This document shows, in pieces, positions 8,164-17,482 of a stretch of 64,000 bases of DNA. Source of the DNA: an uncultured Eubacteriales bacterium (lineage in GTDB: Bacteria > Bacillota > Clostridia > Lachnospirales > Lachnospiraceae); NCBI GenBank assembly GCA_900319795.1, contig ONPU01000001.1, positions 186,001 to 250,000 of the forward strand, read 5' to 3'. The position numbers and the translations under genes are program-made. The first letter of the stretch is position 1. Each line of letters opens with the position of its first letter. The notes under the pieces are model-generated. The model was not told where the DNA came from. It saw only the letters and a program-made list of their open reading frames with translations, and searched no databases.

Positions 8164-10581
8164 TCAGCTTCTCAATTCAGCTCCGAGACCGGAAAGACCG
8201 TTCAGGATCTTCTTCATCGCGGAAGCCACTTCTGCTTCTTCCAATGTCTTTTCTTTCGAACGGAAGCGCAGGGAATAGGCCATGGACTTATATCCCGGAA
8301 GAATCGGGGCGCCTTCATATACATCGAAAAGGCTCACCTCTTCCAGAATCTTTCCGCCTCTTTGAAGGATGACCTTCTCGATTTCGGCATGTGTCACTTC
8401 TTTCTTAACGATCATGCTGAGATCGCGCGAAACGGCCGGATAGCGGGCAAGGCCCGTATATTTTCTGTTGAAATCCGCCTGTTCGCCGAGTACTTTCATA
8501 TCGAGAACCGCGGCGACGGTACCGGCACCAAGTCCGTACGCCTTGATGACGGACGGATGTACTTCGCCGATTTCACCGATTTCACTGTCCCCGATTTTGA
8601 TGACCGCCTGGCGTCCGGGATGCATATACGGAAGCTTGCCGGTATTCTCATAAGACGCTTTTCCCGCAAGTCCGAAGCGTTCGAAGATCTCTTCCAGTAC
8701 GCCCTTCAGGTCGAAGAAGTCATAATCGCCATATGCTCCCAGAGTGAGCTTCTGACGTTCGTCCGGAAGTGTCTTTAACGGCAGTTCCTCCGGAATATAG
8801 ACGTTTCCGAGTTCGTAAAGCCGGACATTCTTCAGTCTCTTGTTGTAGTTCACCGCCAGGGACGCGAACAGACCGTTCCAGGTAACCGTTCTCATAATGG
8901 AGAAGTCCGGTCCCAGAGGATTGCGGATTTCAATCGCGTTTCTTCTTGGATCATCGGAAGCGAGCATTAATTTGTCATAGACTTTCGGAGATTCGAAGCT
9001 GTAGCAGTAACCTTCCGAAAAGCCGAAATTCTCCGCGATATCCCTGACGAGATTCGCCTGACGCATCTCTTCCGTAATATGTCCCGTAAAGCCGGATCCG
9101 CCGGGAAGCGTGACCGGAATCTTATCATATCCGTAGAAACGGGCCACTTCTTCAGCGAGGTCACAGGTCCTCTTGATATCCTGGCGGAAAGTCGGAGCCG
9201 TAACGGTTCTGTCCTTTTCGTCATAAAGAAGTCCTGCCAGACGGAAATAGCCGATCATCTCCTCTTCCGAAATATCCGTACCCAGAAGGTCGTTGATCTT
9301 TTCCGGCTCAAATGGCAGTGTAACGGGCTCCCGTTTTACGGGATACACATCCACACAGCCTCCTACCGCTTCGCCGGCGCCGAACTCTTCCATCAGTTCG
9401 CAGGCACGGTTCACGGCATCGATTGCGGTATTCGGATCAAGGCCCTTGTCAAACTTCTGTGAAGCGTCTGTCTGGTGGCCGAGGCGTTTGGAACTTAAAC
9501 GGATATTGGTTCCGTCGAAGTTCGCGGCTTCGAAGAGAACGGTTTTGACGTCGTCCGTAATCATCGAATTTTCGCCGCCCATAATACCGGCGATACCCAC
9601 CGCTTTTTCGGCGTCGCAGATCATCAGGACACGGTTGTCCAGCTCATGATCCTGACCGTCCAGCGTGATAAAATGTTCGCCGTTTTCCGCGGTGCGAACC
9701 ACAATCTTATGACCCGCGATCTGATCGTAGTCATAGCTGTGCATCGGCTGGCCGTATTCTTCCATGATATAGTTCGTAATGTCCACGATATTGTTGATCG
9801 GTCTGATGCCGTTCGAAGCCAGGCATCTCTGCATCCACTTCGGGGACGGGCCGATTTTGACATTTTTGACTACACGGGCACAGAAGCGCGGGCACAGTTC
9901 GGAATTCTGAACTTCCACACTGACATAGTCGTGGACGTCTTCGTCATTTCCTGTTTCACGGATCACAGGCGGATGGAATTCTTTGCGGAACGTAGCTGCC
10001 GCTTCTCTCGCGATTCCGATCACGCTGTAGCAGTCTACTCTGTTCGAAGTGATTTCATATTCGATGACGGAATCATGAAGTCCGAGCAGTTCTACGGCAT
10101 CCGCGCCGACTTCGGTATCTTCCGGGAAAATATAGATTCCGTTCGGATCCGCTTCCGGATAAAACTCGGAATTCGAGCCGAGTTCGTCAATCGAGCAGAT
10201 CATGCCTTCCGACTCGATCCCGCGCAGTTTTCCCTTTTTGATCACGATTCCTTCTTCCGCGCCGCCTCCGGCATGGGTTCCGGCTACTTTCCCGCCCACA
10301 AGCACTACGGGAACCTTGATGCCGGCCTTTACATTCGGCGCGCCGCAGACAATCTGGAGAGGTTCTTCCGAACCGACATTGACTTTGCAGATATGAAGAT
10401 GGGTATCCGGCACATCTTCACAGCTCAGCACTTCGCCGACAACAATCTTGTCCAGATTTTTATCCAGTTCTTCAAAACCCTCTACCTTTGTTCCGCTTAA
10501 GGTCATCGCGTCCGCGTATTCCTGAGCGCTTACATCGAGATCGGGCACATATTTCTTAATCCATGACATGGATGTATTCAT
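8164..10581 (-). CDS. pheT: Phenylalanine--tRNA ligase beta subunit
   Basis: PheT is the large, editing and tRNA-binding subunit of the alpha2-beta2 PheRS. The 805-residue length fits the long bacterial form. Residues 39-150 form the EMAP-like tRNA-binding domain (VLSCEDVPDTHLHICKVNVG), followed by the B3/B4 editing region (GIRPINNIVDITNYIM), the B5 domain, and a C-terminal anticodon-binding FDX-ACB domain (YPAVSRDLSMIV). The start MNTSMSWIKKYVPDL has an AGGAGG site. It follows pheS by 77 bp in the usual order. Confidence 0.97.
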   Translation of the reverse strand: MNTSMSWIKKYVPDLDVSAQEYADAMTLSGTKVEGFEELDKNLDKIVVGEVLSCEDVPDTHLHICKVNVGSEEPLQIVCGAPNVKAGIKVPVVLVGGKVAGTHAGGGAEEGIVIKKGKLRGIESEGMICSIDELGSNSEFYPEADPNGIYIFPEDTEVGADAVELLGLHDSVIEYEITSNRVDCYSVIGIAREAAATFRKEFHPPVIRETGNDEDVHDYVSVEVQNSELCPRFCARVVKNVKIGPSPKWMQRCLASNGIRPINNIVDITNYIMEEYGQPMHSYDYDQIAGHKIVVRTAENGEHFITLDGQDHELDNRVLMICDAEKAVGIAGIMGGENSMITDDVKTVLFEAANFDGTNIRLSSKRLGHQTDASQKFDKGLDPNTAIDAVNRACELMEEFGAGEAVGGCVDVYPVKREPVTLPFEPEKINDLLGTDISEEEMIGYFRLAGLLYDEKDRTVTAPTFRQDIKRTCDLAEEVARFYGYDKIPVTLPGGSGFTGHITEEMRQANLVRDIAENFGFSEGYCYSFESPKVYDKLMLASDDPRRNAIEIRNPLGPDFSIMRTVTWNGLFASLAVNYNKRLKNVRLYELGNVYIPEELPLKTLPDERQKLTLGAYGDYDFFDLKGVLEEIFERFGLAGKASYENTGKLPYMHPGRQAVIKIGDSEIGEIGEVHPSVIKAYGLGAGTVAAVLDMKVLGEQADFNRKYTGLARYPAVSRDLSMIVKKEVTHAEIEKVILQRGGKILEEVSLFDVYEGAPILPGYKSMAYSLRFRSKEKTLEEAEVASAMKKILNGLSGLGAELRS

Positions 10582-10658
10582 TTTTCATTTCCTCCTGATA
10601 TTGGGCATGTTTTCCTTTGCCGTTAAGTATTCGCAAATGCGCATCCGTAAAATCCGAA

Positions 10659-11690
10659 TCAGCTGAACTGATCGATGAAACGGACATCGTTTTCATAGAG
10701 AAGACGCATGTCGTCGATTTCATATTTCAGGAGTGTAATGCGTTCAAGACCTACGCCGAAGGCAAAGCCGCCGTATTCTTCCGGATCAAGGCCGCACATC
10801 TCAAGAACATGAGGATGCACCATGCCGCAGCCGAGGATTTCGATCCAGCCGGACCCCTTGCAGAAACGGCATCCTTTTCCGCCGCATTTGAAGCAGGAAA
10901 CATCCACTTCGGCGGACGGCTCCGTAAACGGGAAATGATGAGGACGGAACTTCGTCTTCGTTTCAGGTCCGAAGAGTTCTTTCGCGAATACGTCAAGAGT
11001 GCCCTTCAGGTCTGCCATCGTAATGTGTTTATCGATCACAAGCCCCTCAATCTGATAGAAGGACGGAGAATGTGTCGCGTCCACTTCATCGGAACGGAAC
11101 ACGCGTCCGGGAGCAATCATACGGATCGGAAGCTTTCCCTGTTCCATGATACGGGCCTGGACCGGGGAGGTCTGTGTACGAAGGAGGATATCATCGGTAA
11201 TATAGAAGGTATCCTGTTCGTCCTTTGCCGGGTGGTTTGCCGGAATATTCAGCTTTGTGAAGTTATATTCGTCGTATTCGATTTCCGGTCCTTCCACCAC
11301 CTCATATCCCATGCCGATGAAGATGCGTTCCACTTCGTCACGGACAAGCGTATTCGGATGGCGGTGTCCGATTCTAATCTTTTTCGCGGGCATCGTGACA
11401 TCGATCCGTTCTTCCGCGAGTTTCTTTTCGAGAGCCGCCTCTTCAAGAGATGCTTTTGTCGCATCCATCAGAGTTTCGATCTCCTTACGGGCATCGTTAA
11501 CCCATTTTCCGACAGTCGGACGCTCTTCGGGAAGGACATCCTTCATGGACTTCATTACGGAAGTCAGAATCCCCTTTTTTCCGAGATAGGAAACACGGAT
11601 ATCGGTAAGTCTGTCAAGTCCTCCCGCATTTTGGATCTCTTCACGGGCTTTTTCCTGGATTTCCCGAATCTTTTGTTCGATCTCACTCAT
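10659..11690 (-). CDS. pheS: Phenylalanine--tRNA ligase alpha subunit
   Basis: PheS is the catalytic class II aminoacyl-tRNA synthetase subunit. The 343-residue product has an N-terminal coiled coil, then class II motif 1 with HPNTLVRDEVERIF, motif 2 in APGRVFRSDEVDATHSPSF and motif 3 in FAFGVGLERITLLKYEIDD. A four-cysteine zinc-like patch, CFKCGGKGCRFCKGSG, lies near residue 280 and is common in this family. The ATG at 11690 has AAGGAG upstream. It is 17 bp downstream of the YihY gene, so it may be cotranscribed with it; no T-box leader is visible. Confidence 0.97.
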   Translation of the reverse strand: MSEIEQKIREIQEKAREEIQNAGGLDRLTDIRVSYLGKKGILTSVMKSMKDVLPEERPTVGKWVNDARKEIETLMDATKASLEEAALEKKLAEERIDVTMPAKKIRIGHRHPNTLVRDEVERIFIGMGYEVVEGPEIEYDEYNFTKLNIPANHPAKDEQDTFYITDDILLRTQTSPVQARIMEQGKLPIRMIAPGRVFRSDEVDATHSPSFYQIEGLVIDKHITMADLKGTLDVFAKELFGPETKTKFRPHHFPFTEPSAEVDVSCFKCGGKGCRFCKGSGWIEILGCGMVHPHVLEMCGLDPEEYGGFAFGVGLERITLLKYEIDDMRLLYENDVRFIDQFS

Positions 11691-11707
11691 TTCTCATATA
11701 CTCCTTC

Positions 11708-12745
11708 TTATTTATTCACTTTCGCATCCGGATCCGTCCGTATCTTCCGGATCGGGATGACATCTGCGTTATCAGGGTCATCGTCAATGCTGTACTCGTC
11801 ATCATCCATCCAGTCTTCGTCTTCATCCAGAGGACGCCAGATCGAATGTTCATTCAGCTCTTCCTCGATCACCTGCTGTTTTTTCTCGCTGGCGTCTTTC
11901 ACGGTTTCGAGCGTATTGACAATAAAGTTGTCGTCCGGATCTTCATAGATCACACGGTTGAGCTCCGCTCCCACCATGAGAAAGAAACAGCAGAAATACA
12001 GCCACATCATAGCAAGAATCATGCCGGTCATGCTTCCGTATGTCTCGATAAAGTTCTGATTGTGCTCATAATAGAGCGAAAGCATGTACGAAAAGAACAT
12101 CCACACAGTCGAAACGATCAGAGCACCCGGAAGCTGACTTCGAAATGTATAATGACAGTTCGGCAGGAACTTATAGATATACAAAAACATGAGAATCAGT
12201 CCGAAATAACCGAACAGAACCCGGAACGAGAGGAAAAACCGCAGAATATCGCCGAATGCCGGGAAGACACTGACGATCGCGTCTCTCATACTGTTCCCGA
12301 ATATACTGAGCAGAAGGGCTACGCCGGCAATCACAAACAGCAGGACGACGAAAAACATGGAACGGAAGCGGAGGTACAGCCAGCCACGGGTTTCCTGAAC
12401 ATTGCTGATGACATTCAGTCCGTTTGTCAGGGCATGAAAGACCTTGGACGCGGACCAGATCAGCACCAGAATGGAGACAGGCACATACGCATAGGTCTTT
12501 TCAACAATCTCGATCAGAATCGCCTCTACATAGGCTTTTAAGCCGGAAGGCACAATGGAGATGATATTCTCGGTCAGAAGCGAAATATCCGCGTGAGCCA
12601 TCGAGGCAAAAGCGACAAAGATCATCACAAAAGGCACAAAAGAAATCATAAGAAAATAGGCGCATGTTGCGGAATATGCGCCTAAGTGATCCTTTTGCAT
12701 TCTCTGAGCAAAATTACCGTAGAGCTTGAATAAGTCTCTGATCAT
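11708..12745 (-). CDS. YihY/virulence-factor BrkB family membrane protein
   Basis: This 345-residue integral membrane protein has about six hydrophobic helices (for example FFVVLLFVIAGVALLLSIFG and SFVPFVMIFVAFASM) and the family segment LVLIWSASKVFHALTNGLN near residue 100. The last 75 residues are strongly acidic (DEDEDWMDDDEYSIDDDPD) and probably cytoplasmic. The family was once called RNase BN by mistake; its real function is unknown, with transport or envelope roles proposed. No good ribosome site precedes the ATG at 12745. Confidence 0.87.
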   Translation of the reverse strand: MIRDLFKLYGNFAQRMQKDHLGAYSATCAYFLMISFVPFVMIFVAFASMAHADISLLTENIISIVPSGLKAYVEAILIEIVEKTYAYVPVSILVLIWSASKVFHALTNGLNVISNVQETRGWLYLRFRSMFFVVLLFVIAGVALLLSIFGNSMRDAIVSVFPAFGDILRFFLSFRVLFGYFGLILMFLYIYKFLPNCHYTFRSQLPGALIVSTVWMFFSYMLSLYYEHNQNFIETYGSMTGMILAMMWLYFCCFFLMVGAELNRVIYEDPDDNFIVNTLETVKDASEKKQQVIEEELNEHSIWRPLDEDEDWMDDDEYSIDDDPDNADVIPIRKIRTDPDAKVNK

Positions 12746-12813
12746 CTGTTACATCCGTTCATCAGTCTCCCCTGCTCCCTGTTTCATACAGGTGTTCAGA
12801 CCGATCCTGGCAG

Positions 12814-13860
12814 TCAGCGGATTCCGAAATGATAGCGCGTCACAGTATGATACTTTTCCGCTGCTTCAATCTTCGGGCTTTCAAAGGCCAGAACATTGAC
12901 CGCGTTCGGGAAATACTGAGTCTCCAGACAGAATCCCTCATGAACACCATAGGGAATGCCGTCTTTTCCGCCTTCTCCCGAGATAAAGTTTCCGGCATAG
13001 AACTGGACGCCGGGAAGATCCGACTCGACTTCCATTGTGACACCGCTTATATCGCCGCAGGCGAACGCGATCTTTCTCATTCCCTCACCATTTAAGGCAT
13101 AGTTATGATCATAACCGCCTGTATGGGCAAGCTGTTCATTATCAGAATCGGCATCCGTTCCGATTTCTTTTCCTTCCCGGAAATCAAATACGGTACCATC
13201 TACCGGCTCCACTGTTCCGTAAGGGATGGAATACTCATCAACCGGCACGTAGCCGTCGGCATCAATCTGAAGGAAATGCTTCATGATCGATCCGGAATGA
13301 TGTCCGTTCAGATTGAAATAACTGTGATTTGTCATATTGGCCACAGTCGTCTCATCACTGATGCCGTCATAGACAATCTCAAGAGTATTGTCGTCTGTCA
13401 GTCTGTAAGTGACGCTGACATTGAAATTTCCAGGAAAACCCTGATCTCCGTCCGGGCTCAATATGCTGAAGCAGACACTGTTATCCTCTTCGGAAACAGC
13501 CGCGTTCCACATCCTGAACTCATATCCGTCCGGACCGCTGTGCAGGTTGTTCCGCCCGTTCTCATTGAGGCTGAGTTCATAATTGACGCCGTCCAGATTA
13601 AAGGAACCGCCCTCGATCCGGTTTCCGTTTCTGCCGATCGTAGCTCCGAAATGAGGCGGATTGACTTCATAGTCGGCAACCTTCTCATAGCCAAGCACGA
13701 CATCCAGAACCTTTCCCTCACCTGCGGGAACACAGATGCTCTGTACAATTGCGCCGTAATCAATGAGGCCTACGGACATTCCGTTTGGATTGCTCAAAGT
13801 ATAAAGAGTAACCTGTTCTCCTTTGGAAGTAACTCCGAAAGATTGTTTTTCGATCTCCAT
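12814..13860 (-). CDS. galM: Aldose 1-epimerase (galactose mutarotase)
   Basis: GalM interconverts alpha and beta anomers of galactose or glucose, feeding the Leloir pathway. The 348-residue product shows the family signature NNLHSGPDG (about 99-107), the catalytic histidine in NHSYFNLNGH (about 177) and the catalytic glutamate in EGFCLETQYFPNA (about 309). ATG at 13860 starts MEIEKQSFG; the longer reading has no family similarity and would run into the 6S RNA. No gal genes are adjacent. It lies just behind the 6S RNA gene and could receive readthrough from that promoter. Confidence 0.95.
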   Translation of the reverse strand: MEIEKQSFGVTSKGEQVTLYTLSNPNGMSVGLIDYGAIVQSICVPAGEGKVLDVVLGYEKVADYEVNPPHFGATIGRNGNRIEGGSFNLDGVNYELSLNENGRNNLHSGPDGYEFRMWNAAVSEEDNSVCFSILSPDGDQGFPGNFNVSVTYRLTDDNTLEIVYDGISDETTVANMTNHSYFNLNGHHSGSIMKHFLQIDADGYVPVDEYSIPYGTVEPVDGTVFDFREGKEIGTDADSDNEQLAHTGGYDHNYALNGEGMRKIAFACGDISGVTMEVESDLPGVQFYAGNFISGEGGKDGIPYGVHEGFCLETQYFPNAVNVLAFESPKIEAAEKYHTVTRYHFGIR

Positions 13861-13895
13861 TTTTCTCACTTTCTGTTCCTTAGAACGATTAATAA

Positions 13896-14073
13896 ATAAG
13901 ACCCGGAATGCCGTTCCTGCCAAACTGACGCCTAGCATATAGCCAGGTGGGCAACCGCAGCTGCTCTTCTGCCTTCCTCCGATAAGTTGAGGCCTGGCAT
14001 CCGAACAGCGATATGGGAATCCCTTATGTCCGTTGTAGGTTCAGAAAAAGACAGGTGGTCGCACATTCCAGGC
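13896..14073 (-). ncRNA. ssrS: Probable 6S RNA
   Basis: 6S RNA mimics an open promoter and sequesters sigma-A RNA polymerase in stationary phase. The minus strand between dgt and galM has its own consensus promoter and no ORF, and it folds like 6S. The 5' end GCCUGGAAUG (14073-14064) pairs with CAUUCCGGGU (13910-13901), and CCUGUC pairs with GGCAGG to extend the closing stem. GCCAGG pairs with CCUGGC to form the terminal arm, leaving a large asymmetric central bubble that holds a small hairpin. Length is about 175-180 nt, and a U-rich stretch follows. I rejected SRP RNA because its GGAA tetraloop signature is absent. The assignment rests on my own folding, not on a covariance search. Confidence 0.68.
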
Positions 14074-14079
14074 AAAATA

Positions 14080-14108
14080 ATTATAATACCTCACCTATCA
14101 GCGGTCAA
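14080..14108 (-). promoter_or_regulatory. Promoter of the 6S RNA
   Basis: The minus strand has -35 TTGACC (14108-14103), a 17-bp spacer and perfect -10 TATAAT (14085-14080). The start is predicted at about 14073, exactly where the closing stem of the RNA begins. Confidence 0.85.
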
Positions 14109-14120
14109 TGTAAACACGCT

Positions 14121-15515
14121 CTAAATACCGTTGAGTTCCGCATACAGATCCCTCGCATGCGAGTCCGTCATCCCGCTGATCGTATCCGTCGCCAGAAGAA
14201 TTCTGTGATAGACTTTCTGTTCATCCGTCATTCCGGCGGTATTTCTCAGAAAGACCTGTTTGTAATTGCCCGGAATCAATGACAGATATTTTTCCTCCAT
14301 CAGTCCCGGCCGGATGCCGCTGTCATAGATTAACGCGGCCGGAACGATCATATTCATCAATTCCGTAAGCATCTTAAAGGCGGCAATCTCAGTTCTGAAA
14401 ATGGAAGCCGACGTGAATGCGTAATCATACGCGATCGACTTCAGAACACTGACAATAAGATGCGGTGTTCTTCCGCAAAGCAGCTCTTTTTTGAAGCTGC
14501 CGTCCATAATCGACTGATAGTTTCCCGTAAAGTTCTCCGTCGCGCCGAGGATCAGCAGCTCCTGCATTTCGCGAATCCAGCACCGGACAGCAAACTCGTC
14601 GGGATCCGATACGGAATTGAGTCTCGCGAGATCGTAATTGTCAGAGAGCCTGACGATACAGCTCTTTGGGAACCTCCGAAGCTGCAGTTCTTCCAGAAGC
14701 GCCGGATAGTCAAAAAATCCCTTTTTGAACGCGTCTTCTATATCGGCAGTCGCATAGGCGATATCATCCGCCGCTTCCAGAATGAGCGCGAGCGGATTGC
14801 GCTTTTTCCCACATCCGGTTTCGGAAGCGATCATCCGAAAGAGCTGTTCTTCCGCCTGAAAATATCCGGGTTTTCTTTTGCCGCTGTCCTGGCTTGCGCT
14901 GTCGGCCTCTACAGAGGATACCGGGTATTTGATCATGGCGGACATCAGTCCGCATGTCAGATTCATTCCCGAAAGCCTGACGGGATAATCCAGCTTTCCG
15001 ACCATTCGAAGCCCCTGAGCATTGCCTTCAAAGTGTTTCAGATCCTCAAGCTGCTGTCTGGTTAAAAGTCCGGTAACCGGATGACCTTTATATTGAAGAG
15101 ACTCGAGATTGTTCTGAAACCATTCCCGGATCGACTCTTCCCCGAAATGTCCGAACGGCGGATTCCCGATATCGTGAATCAGTCCCGCGCACTGGAGAAT
15201 GTCCGTGATGGCGGCCGCCTCTTTCGGGCCGAATCCGGGATCCGCGTTCATTTCAATGAGGGACGCGGCAATATTTCCGGCAAGTGATCTTCCAATCGAA
15301 GAAACCTCCAGCGAATGAGTCAGTCTCGTCCGTATGAAATCACTTTTATCCAGAGGAAAAACCTGTGTCTTATCCTGAAGTCTGCGGAATGATGACGAAA
15401 GGATGATGCGGTGATAGTCTTTCTCGAATTCACTCCTTAAGTCTTTTTTTCCTCCGCTCCGGGCCTCTTTGCCGATTCGTTTTTCACTTAGCAGTTTTTT
15501 CCATTCCATAGGCAT
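14121..15515 (-). CDS. dgt: Deoxyguanosinetriphosphate triphosphohydrolase (HD domain)
   Basis: Dgt-type dNTPases cleave dGTP or other dNTPs to nucleoside and triphosphate. The 464-residue product has the metal-binding HD pattern: H in RLTHSLEVSSIGRSLA, HD in LIHDIGNPPFGHFGEE, and a later D in LILEAADDIAYATADIED. An RRLQDKTQVFPLD segment near the N-terminus is typical of the family. Two in-frame ATGs (15515 and 15509) are possible, neither with a clear ribosome site. It follows thrC by 13 bp and probably shares its promoter. The exact preferred nucleotide is not deducible. Confidence 0.93.
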   Translation of the reverse strand: MPMEWKKLLSEKRIGKEARSGGKKDLRSEFEKDYHRIILSSSFRRLQDKTQVFPLDKSDFIRTRLTHSLEVSSIGRSLAGNIAASLIEMNADPGFGPKEAAAITDILQCAGLIHDIGNPPFGHFGEESIREWFQNNLESLQYKGHPVTGLLTRQQLEDLKHFEGNAQGLRMVGKLDYPVRLSGMNLTCGLMSAMIKYPVSSVEADSASQDSGKRKPGYFQAEEQLFRMIASETGCGKKRNPLALILEAADDIAYATADIEDAFKKGFFDYPALLEELQLRRFPKSCIVRLSDNYDLARLNSVSDPDEFAVRCWIREMQELLILGATENFTGNYQSIMDGSFKKELLCGRTPHLIVSVLKSIAYDYAFTSASIFRTEIAAFKMLTELMNMIVPAALIYDSGIRPGLMEEKYLSLIPGNYKQVFLRNTAGMTDEQKVYHRILLATDTISGMTDSHARDLYAELNGI

Positions 15516-15528
15516 CTTTAAGGTTCAA

Positions 15529-17043
15529 TTACTTCTCCATGAGAATCCGGCGGACCGTATCCGGCATTTCATCCACATCGGAAACAATTTTATGGCGAAT
15601 GGGTGCCGTGCGAATATCCCGGATCGCGTTCGGCTCTTCCACATTGGACAGACTGTGTAAAATATCAATCAGCTCAAAATCCGTTTTTCCGGAAACCTGA
15701 TCCGGAGAAATCGCTCCTACTACACTCGCGGCAAATTTATACGGAGATGCAGTGGAAGCAACAACCATGGGGATTGCGTCCTTTGAATCCCGGATGTATC
15801 TTCGGCTGACAGCGTTCGCAATACCGGTGTGAGTATCGATCACATAGCCGCTTTTCCTGTAAAGATCCGCAATGCCTTCAAAGTTTTCCTCTTCCGAAGC
15901 GAACCCTCCCACAAAATCGGCCAGACGCTCTCTCATCTCGTCCGTAATGACATAGGAACCGTTTCCGGAAAGATCGTTCATAAAGGATCTGCACAGTTCC
16001 GGATCGTTGCCGCAGATTCTGTAGATCAGACGTTCCAGATTGCTTGAAATGAGAATATCCATGGACGGAGAAGAGGTCAGTATGAATTCCCGTTTCCTGT
16101 CATAATCTCCCGTCCGGAAGAAGTCATACAGCACCTTGTTCTCATTGGAAGCGCAGACCAGCCTGTGTACCGGAAGGCCCATCAGCTTCGCGTAAAAAGC
16201 TGCCAGGATATTTCCGAAATTTCCTGTCGGAACCGTAATATTGATTTCATCTCCGGGCATGATCACGCCCGTTTTTACCAGCTGTGAGTAGGCATATACA
16301 TAGTATACGATCTGCGGGACCAGACGCCCGATGTTGATGGAATTGGCAGATGAGAGGCAGATGCCGTGTTCGGACAGCTCTTTCGCCATTTCCTTGTCAT
16401 TAAACATTTTCTTGACAGCAGTCTGGGCATCGTCAAAGTTCCCTCTGATGGCGACTACATGCGTATTTTCCCCGCGCTGTGTGGCCATCTGCAGTTTCTG
16501 AATCTCCGATACACCGTCTTTGGGATAAAACACGATAATCTCCGTGCCTTCCACATCCTGGAAACCTGCCATCGCGGCTTTTCCGGTATCTCCGGAAGTC
16601 GCTGTCAGAATCACGATTTTTCTTGTTTCATGGTTCTTTTTCGCGGAGACGGTCATCAGATGAGGCAGAATGGACAGAGCCATATCCTTAAAGGCGATCG
16701 TCGATCCGTGAAAGAGCTCCAGATAGAATAAGCCGTCTTTTTGGACAAGCGGAGCGATTACGTCCGTATCGAATTTCGAGTCATAAGCGTTCGCGATGCA
16801 TGTTTTCAGCTCTTCCTCGGTAAAATCGTCCAGATAGAGCTTCATGATCTCATAGGCAAGCTCCTGATAAGTCATCTGTGAAAACGCGTACAGTTTCTCC
16901 TTCAGAGCGGTTTTGTCTTCATTTTCCGGAACAAACTTCGGTATCATTTCCGGAACAAACAGTCCGCCGTCAGGGGCCAGTCCCATCAGGATTGCCTGTG
17001 ATGCTTTCACTTCCAGATTACTTCGGGTGCTTTTATAATTCAT
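15529..17043 (-). CDS. thrC: Threonine synthase
   Basis: ThrC converts O-phosphohomoserine to threonine with pyridoxal phosphate. The 504-residue product has the N-terminal MNYKSTRSNLEVKASQAI typical of the long class, a PLP lysine in HGSTIAFKDMALSI (about residue 115), the substrate segment TATSGDTGKAAMAGF, and SSANSINIGRLVPQ plus TGNFGN in the PLP phosphate region. A promoter lies upstream at 17112-17140. No hom or thrB is adjacent. Confidence 0.96.
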   Translation of the reverse strand: MNYKSTRSNLEVKASQAILMGLAPDGGLFVPEMIPKFVPENEDKTALKEKLYAFSQMTYQELAYEIMKLYLDDFTEEELKTCIANAYDSKFDTDVIAPLVQKDGLFYLELFHGSTIAFKDMALSILPHLMTVSAKKNHETRKIVILTATSGDTGKAAMAGFQDVEGTEIIVFYPKDGVSEIQKLQMATQRGENTHVVAIRGNFDDAQTAVKKMFNDKEMAKELSEHGICLSSANSINIGRLVPQIVYYVYAYSQLVKTGVIMPGDEINITVPTGNFGNILAAFYAKLMGLPVHRLVCASNENKVLYDFFRTGDYDRKREFILTSSPSMDILISSNLERLIYRICGNDPELCRSFMNDLSGNGSYVITDEMRERLADFVGGFASEEENFEGIADLYRKSGYVIDTHTGIANAVSRRYIRDSKDAIPMVVASTASPYKFAASVVGAISPDQVSGKTDFELIDILHSLSNVEEPNAIRDIRTAPIRHKIVSDVDEMPDTVRRILMEK

Positions 17044-17111
17044 ACCGGCTTCCTTTCCAATATCGCCGCTCTTCTATAGATCTGAAGCAGCGCATTTTTT
17101 CGTTGATATCA

Positions 17112-17140
17112 ATAATAGCAAGAATATCTCTCAAAAGCAA
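17112..17140 (-). promoter_or_regulatory. Promoter of thrC-dgt
   Basis: The minus strand has -35 TTGCTT (17140-17135), a 17-bp spacer and -10 TATTAT (17117-17112), about 60 nt ahead of the thrC start. The remaining bases up to the tRNA terminator show nothing I recognise. Confidence 0.65.
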
Positions 17141-17259
17141 TGTAAGCAGTTATGCGCTCCGCTCCGCCAAGGCAGCATCTGTATGATTGCAGTACTCAGG
17201 AATGACAATGAATTCTTTTTTGAAATCATGGACGCGGTTTCATAATGTATTGCTCGTAA

Positions 17260-17292
17260 AAAAACCCGGAAAGCAAATGCTTTCCGGGTTTT
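17260..17292 (-). terminator. Terminator of the tRNA-Glu unit
   Basis: A perfect 15-bp inverted repeat AAAACCCGGAAAGCA/TGCTTTCCGGGTTTT (17261-17275, 17278-17292) is followed on the minus strand by a seven-T run. It begins a few bases after the tRNA 3' end. Confidence 0.9.
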
Positions 17293-17296
17293 CAGA

Positions 17297-17368
17297 TAGC
17301 CGATAAGGGAATCGAACCCTTGTTTCCGCCGTGAGAGGGCGGCGTCTTAACCTCTTGACCAATCGGCC
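17297..17368 (-). tRNA. tRNA-Glu (anticodon CUC)
   Basis: The minus strand folds as a 72-nt cloverleaf: acceptor GGCCGAT/ATCGGCT, D arm with AAGAGGTTAA loop, anticodon stem CCGCC/GGCGG with loop CUCUCAC (anticodon CUC), and T arm AAGGG-TTCGATT-CCCTT. The discriminator is A and CCA is not encoded (the next bases are TCT). It is a single gene with its own promoter and terminator. CUC is the minor glutamate anticodon, so a UUC gene must exist elsewhere. Confidence 0.96.
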
Positions 17369-17377
17369 GTGAACAGA

Positions 17378-17406
17378 ATAATACCATAATTTGACAGACA
17401 GTGCAA
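17378..17406 (-). promoter_or_regulatory. Promoter of tRNA-Glu
   Basis: The minus strand has -35 TTGCAC (17406-17401), a 17-bp spacer and -10 TATTAT (17383-17378), starting a few bases before the mature tRNA 5' end. Confidence 0.8.
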
Positions 17407-17436
17407 GTCTTTTTATTCTACATTCCTCTTTTTTAT

Positions 17437-17470
17437 TCAGACGGCCCCGCGTTCATCCGGGGCCGTCTGA
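17437..17470 (-). terminator. Strong hairpin after the deacetylase gene
   Basis: A 13-bp GC-rich stem TCAGACGGCCCCG/CGGGGCCGTCTGA with an 8-nt loop lies just beyond the deacetylase stop. The minus strand then runs AATAAAAAAG rather than a U tract, so it may stabilise the 3' end or terminate only weakly. Confidence 0.5.
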
Positions 17471-17482
17471 TCCGTGAAAGAC

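Noticed and set aside
13896..14073. SRP RNA (ffs) as an explanation for the non-coding gene before galM
   Set aside because: The AGGUCCGGAAGGAAGCAGC-like SRP signature is not present and the long closing stem with a central bubble fits 6S better.
17160..17260. A T-box or other riboswitch ahead of thrC
   Set aside because: The promoter lies only about 60 nt before the start, leaving no room, and no T-box sequence or antiterminator is visible.
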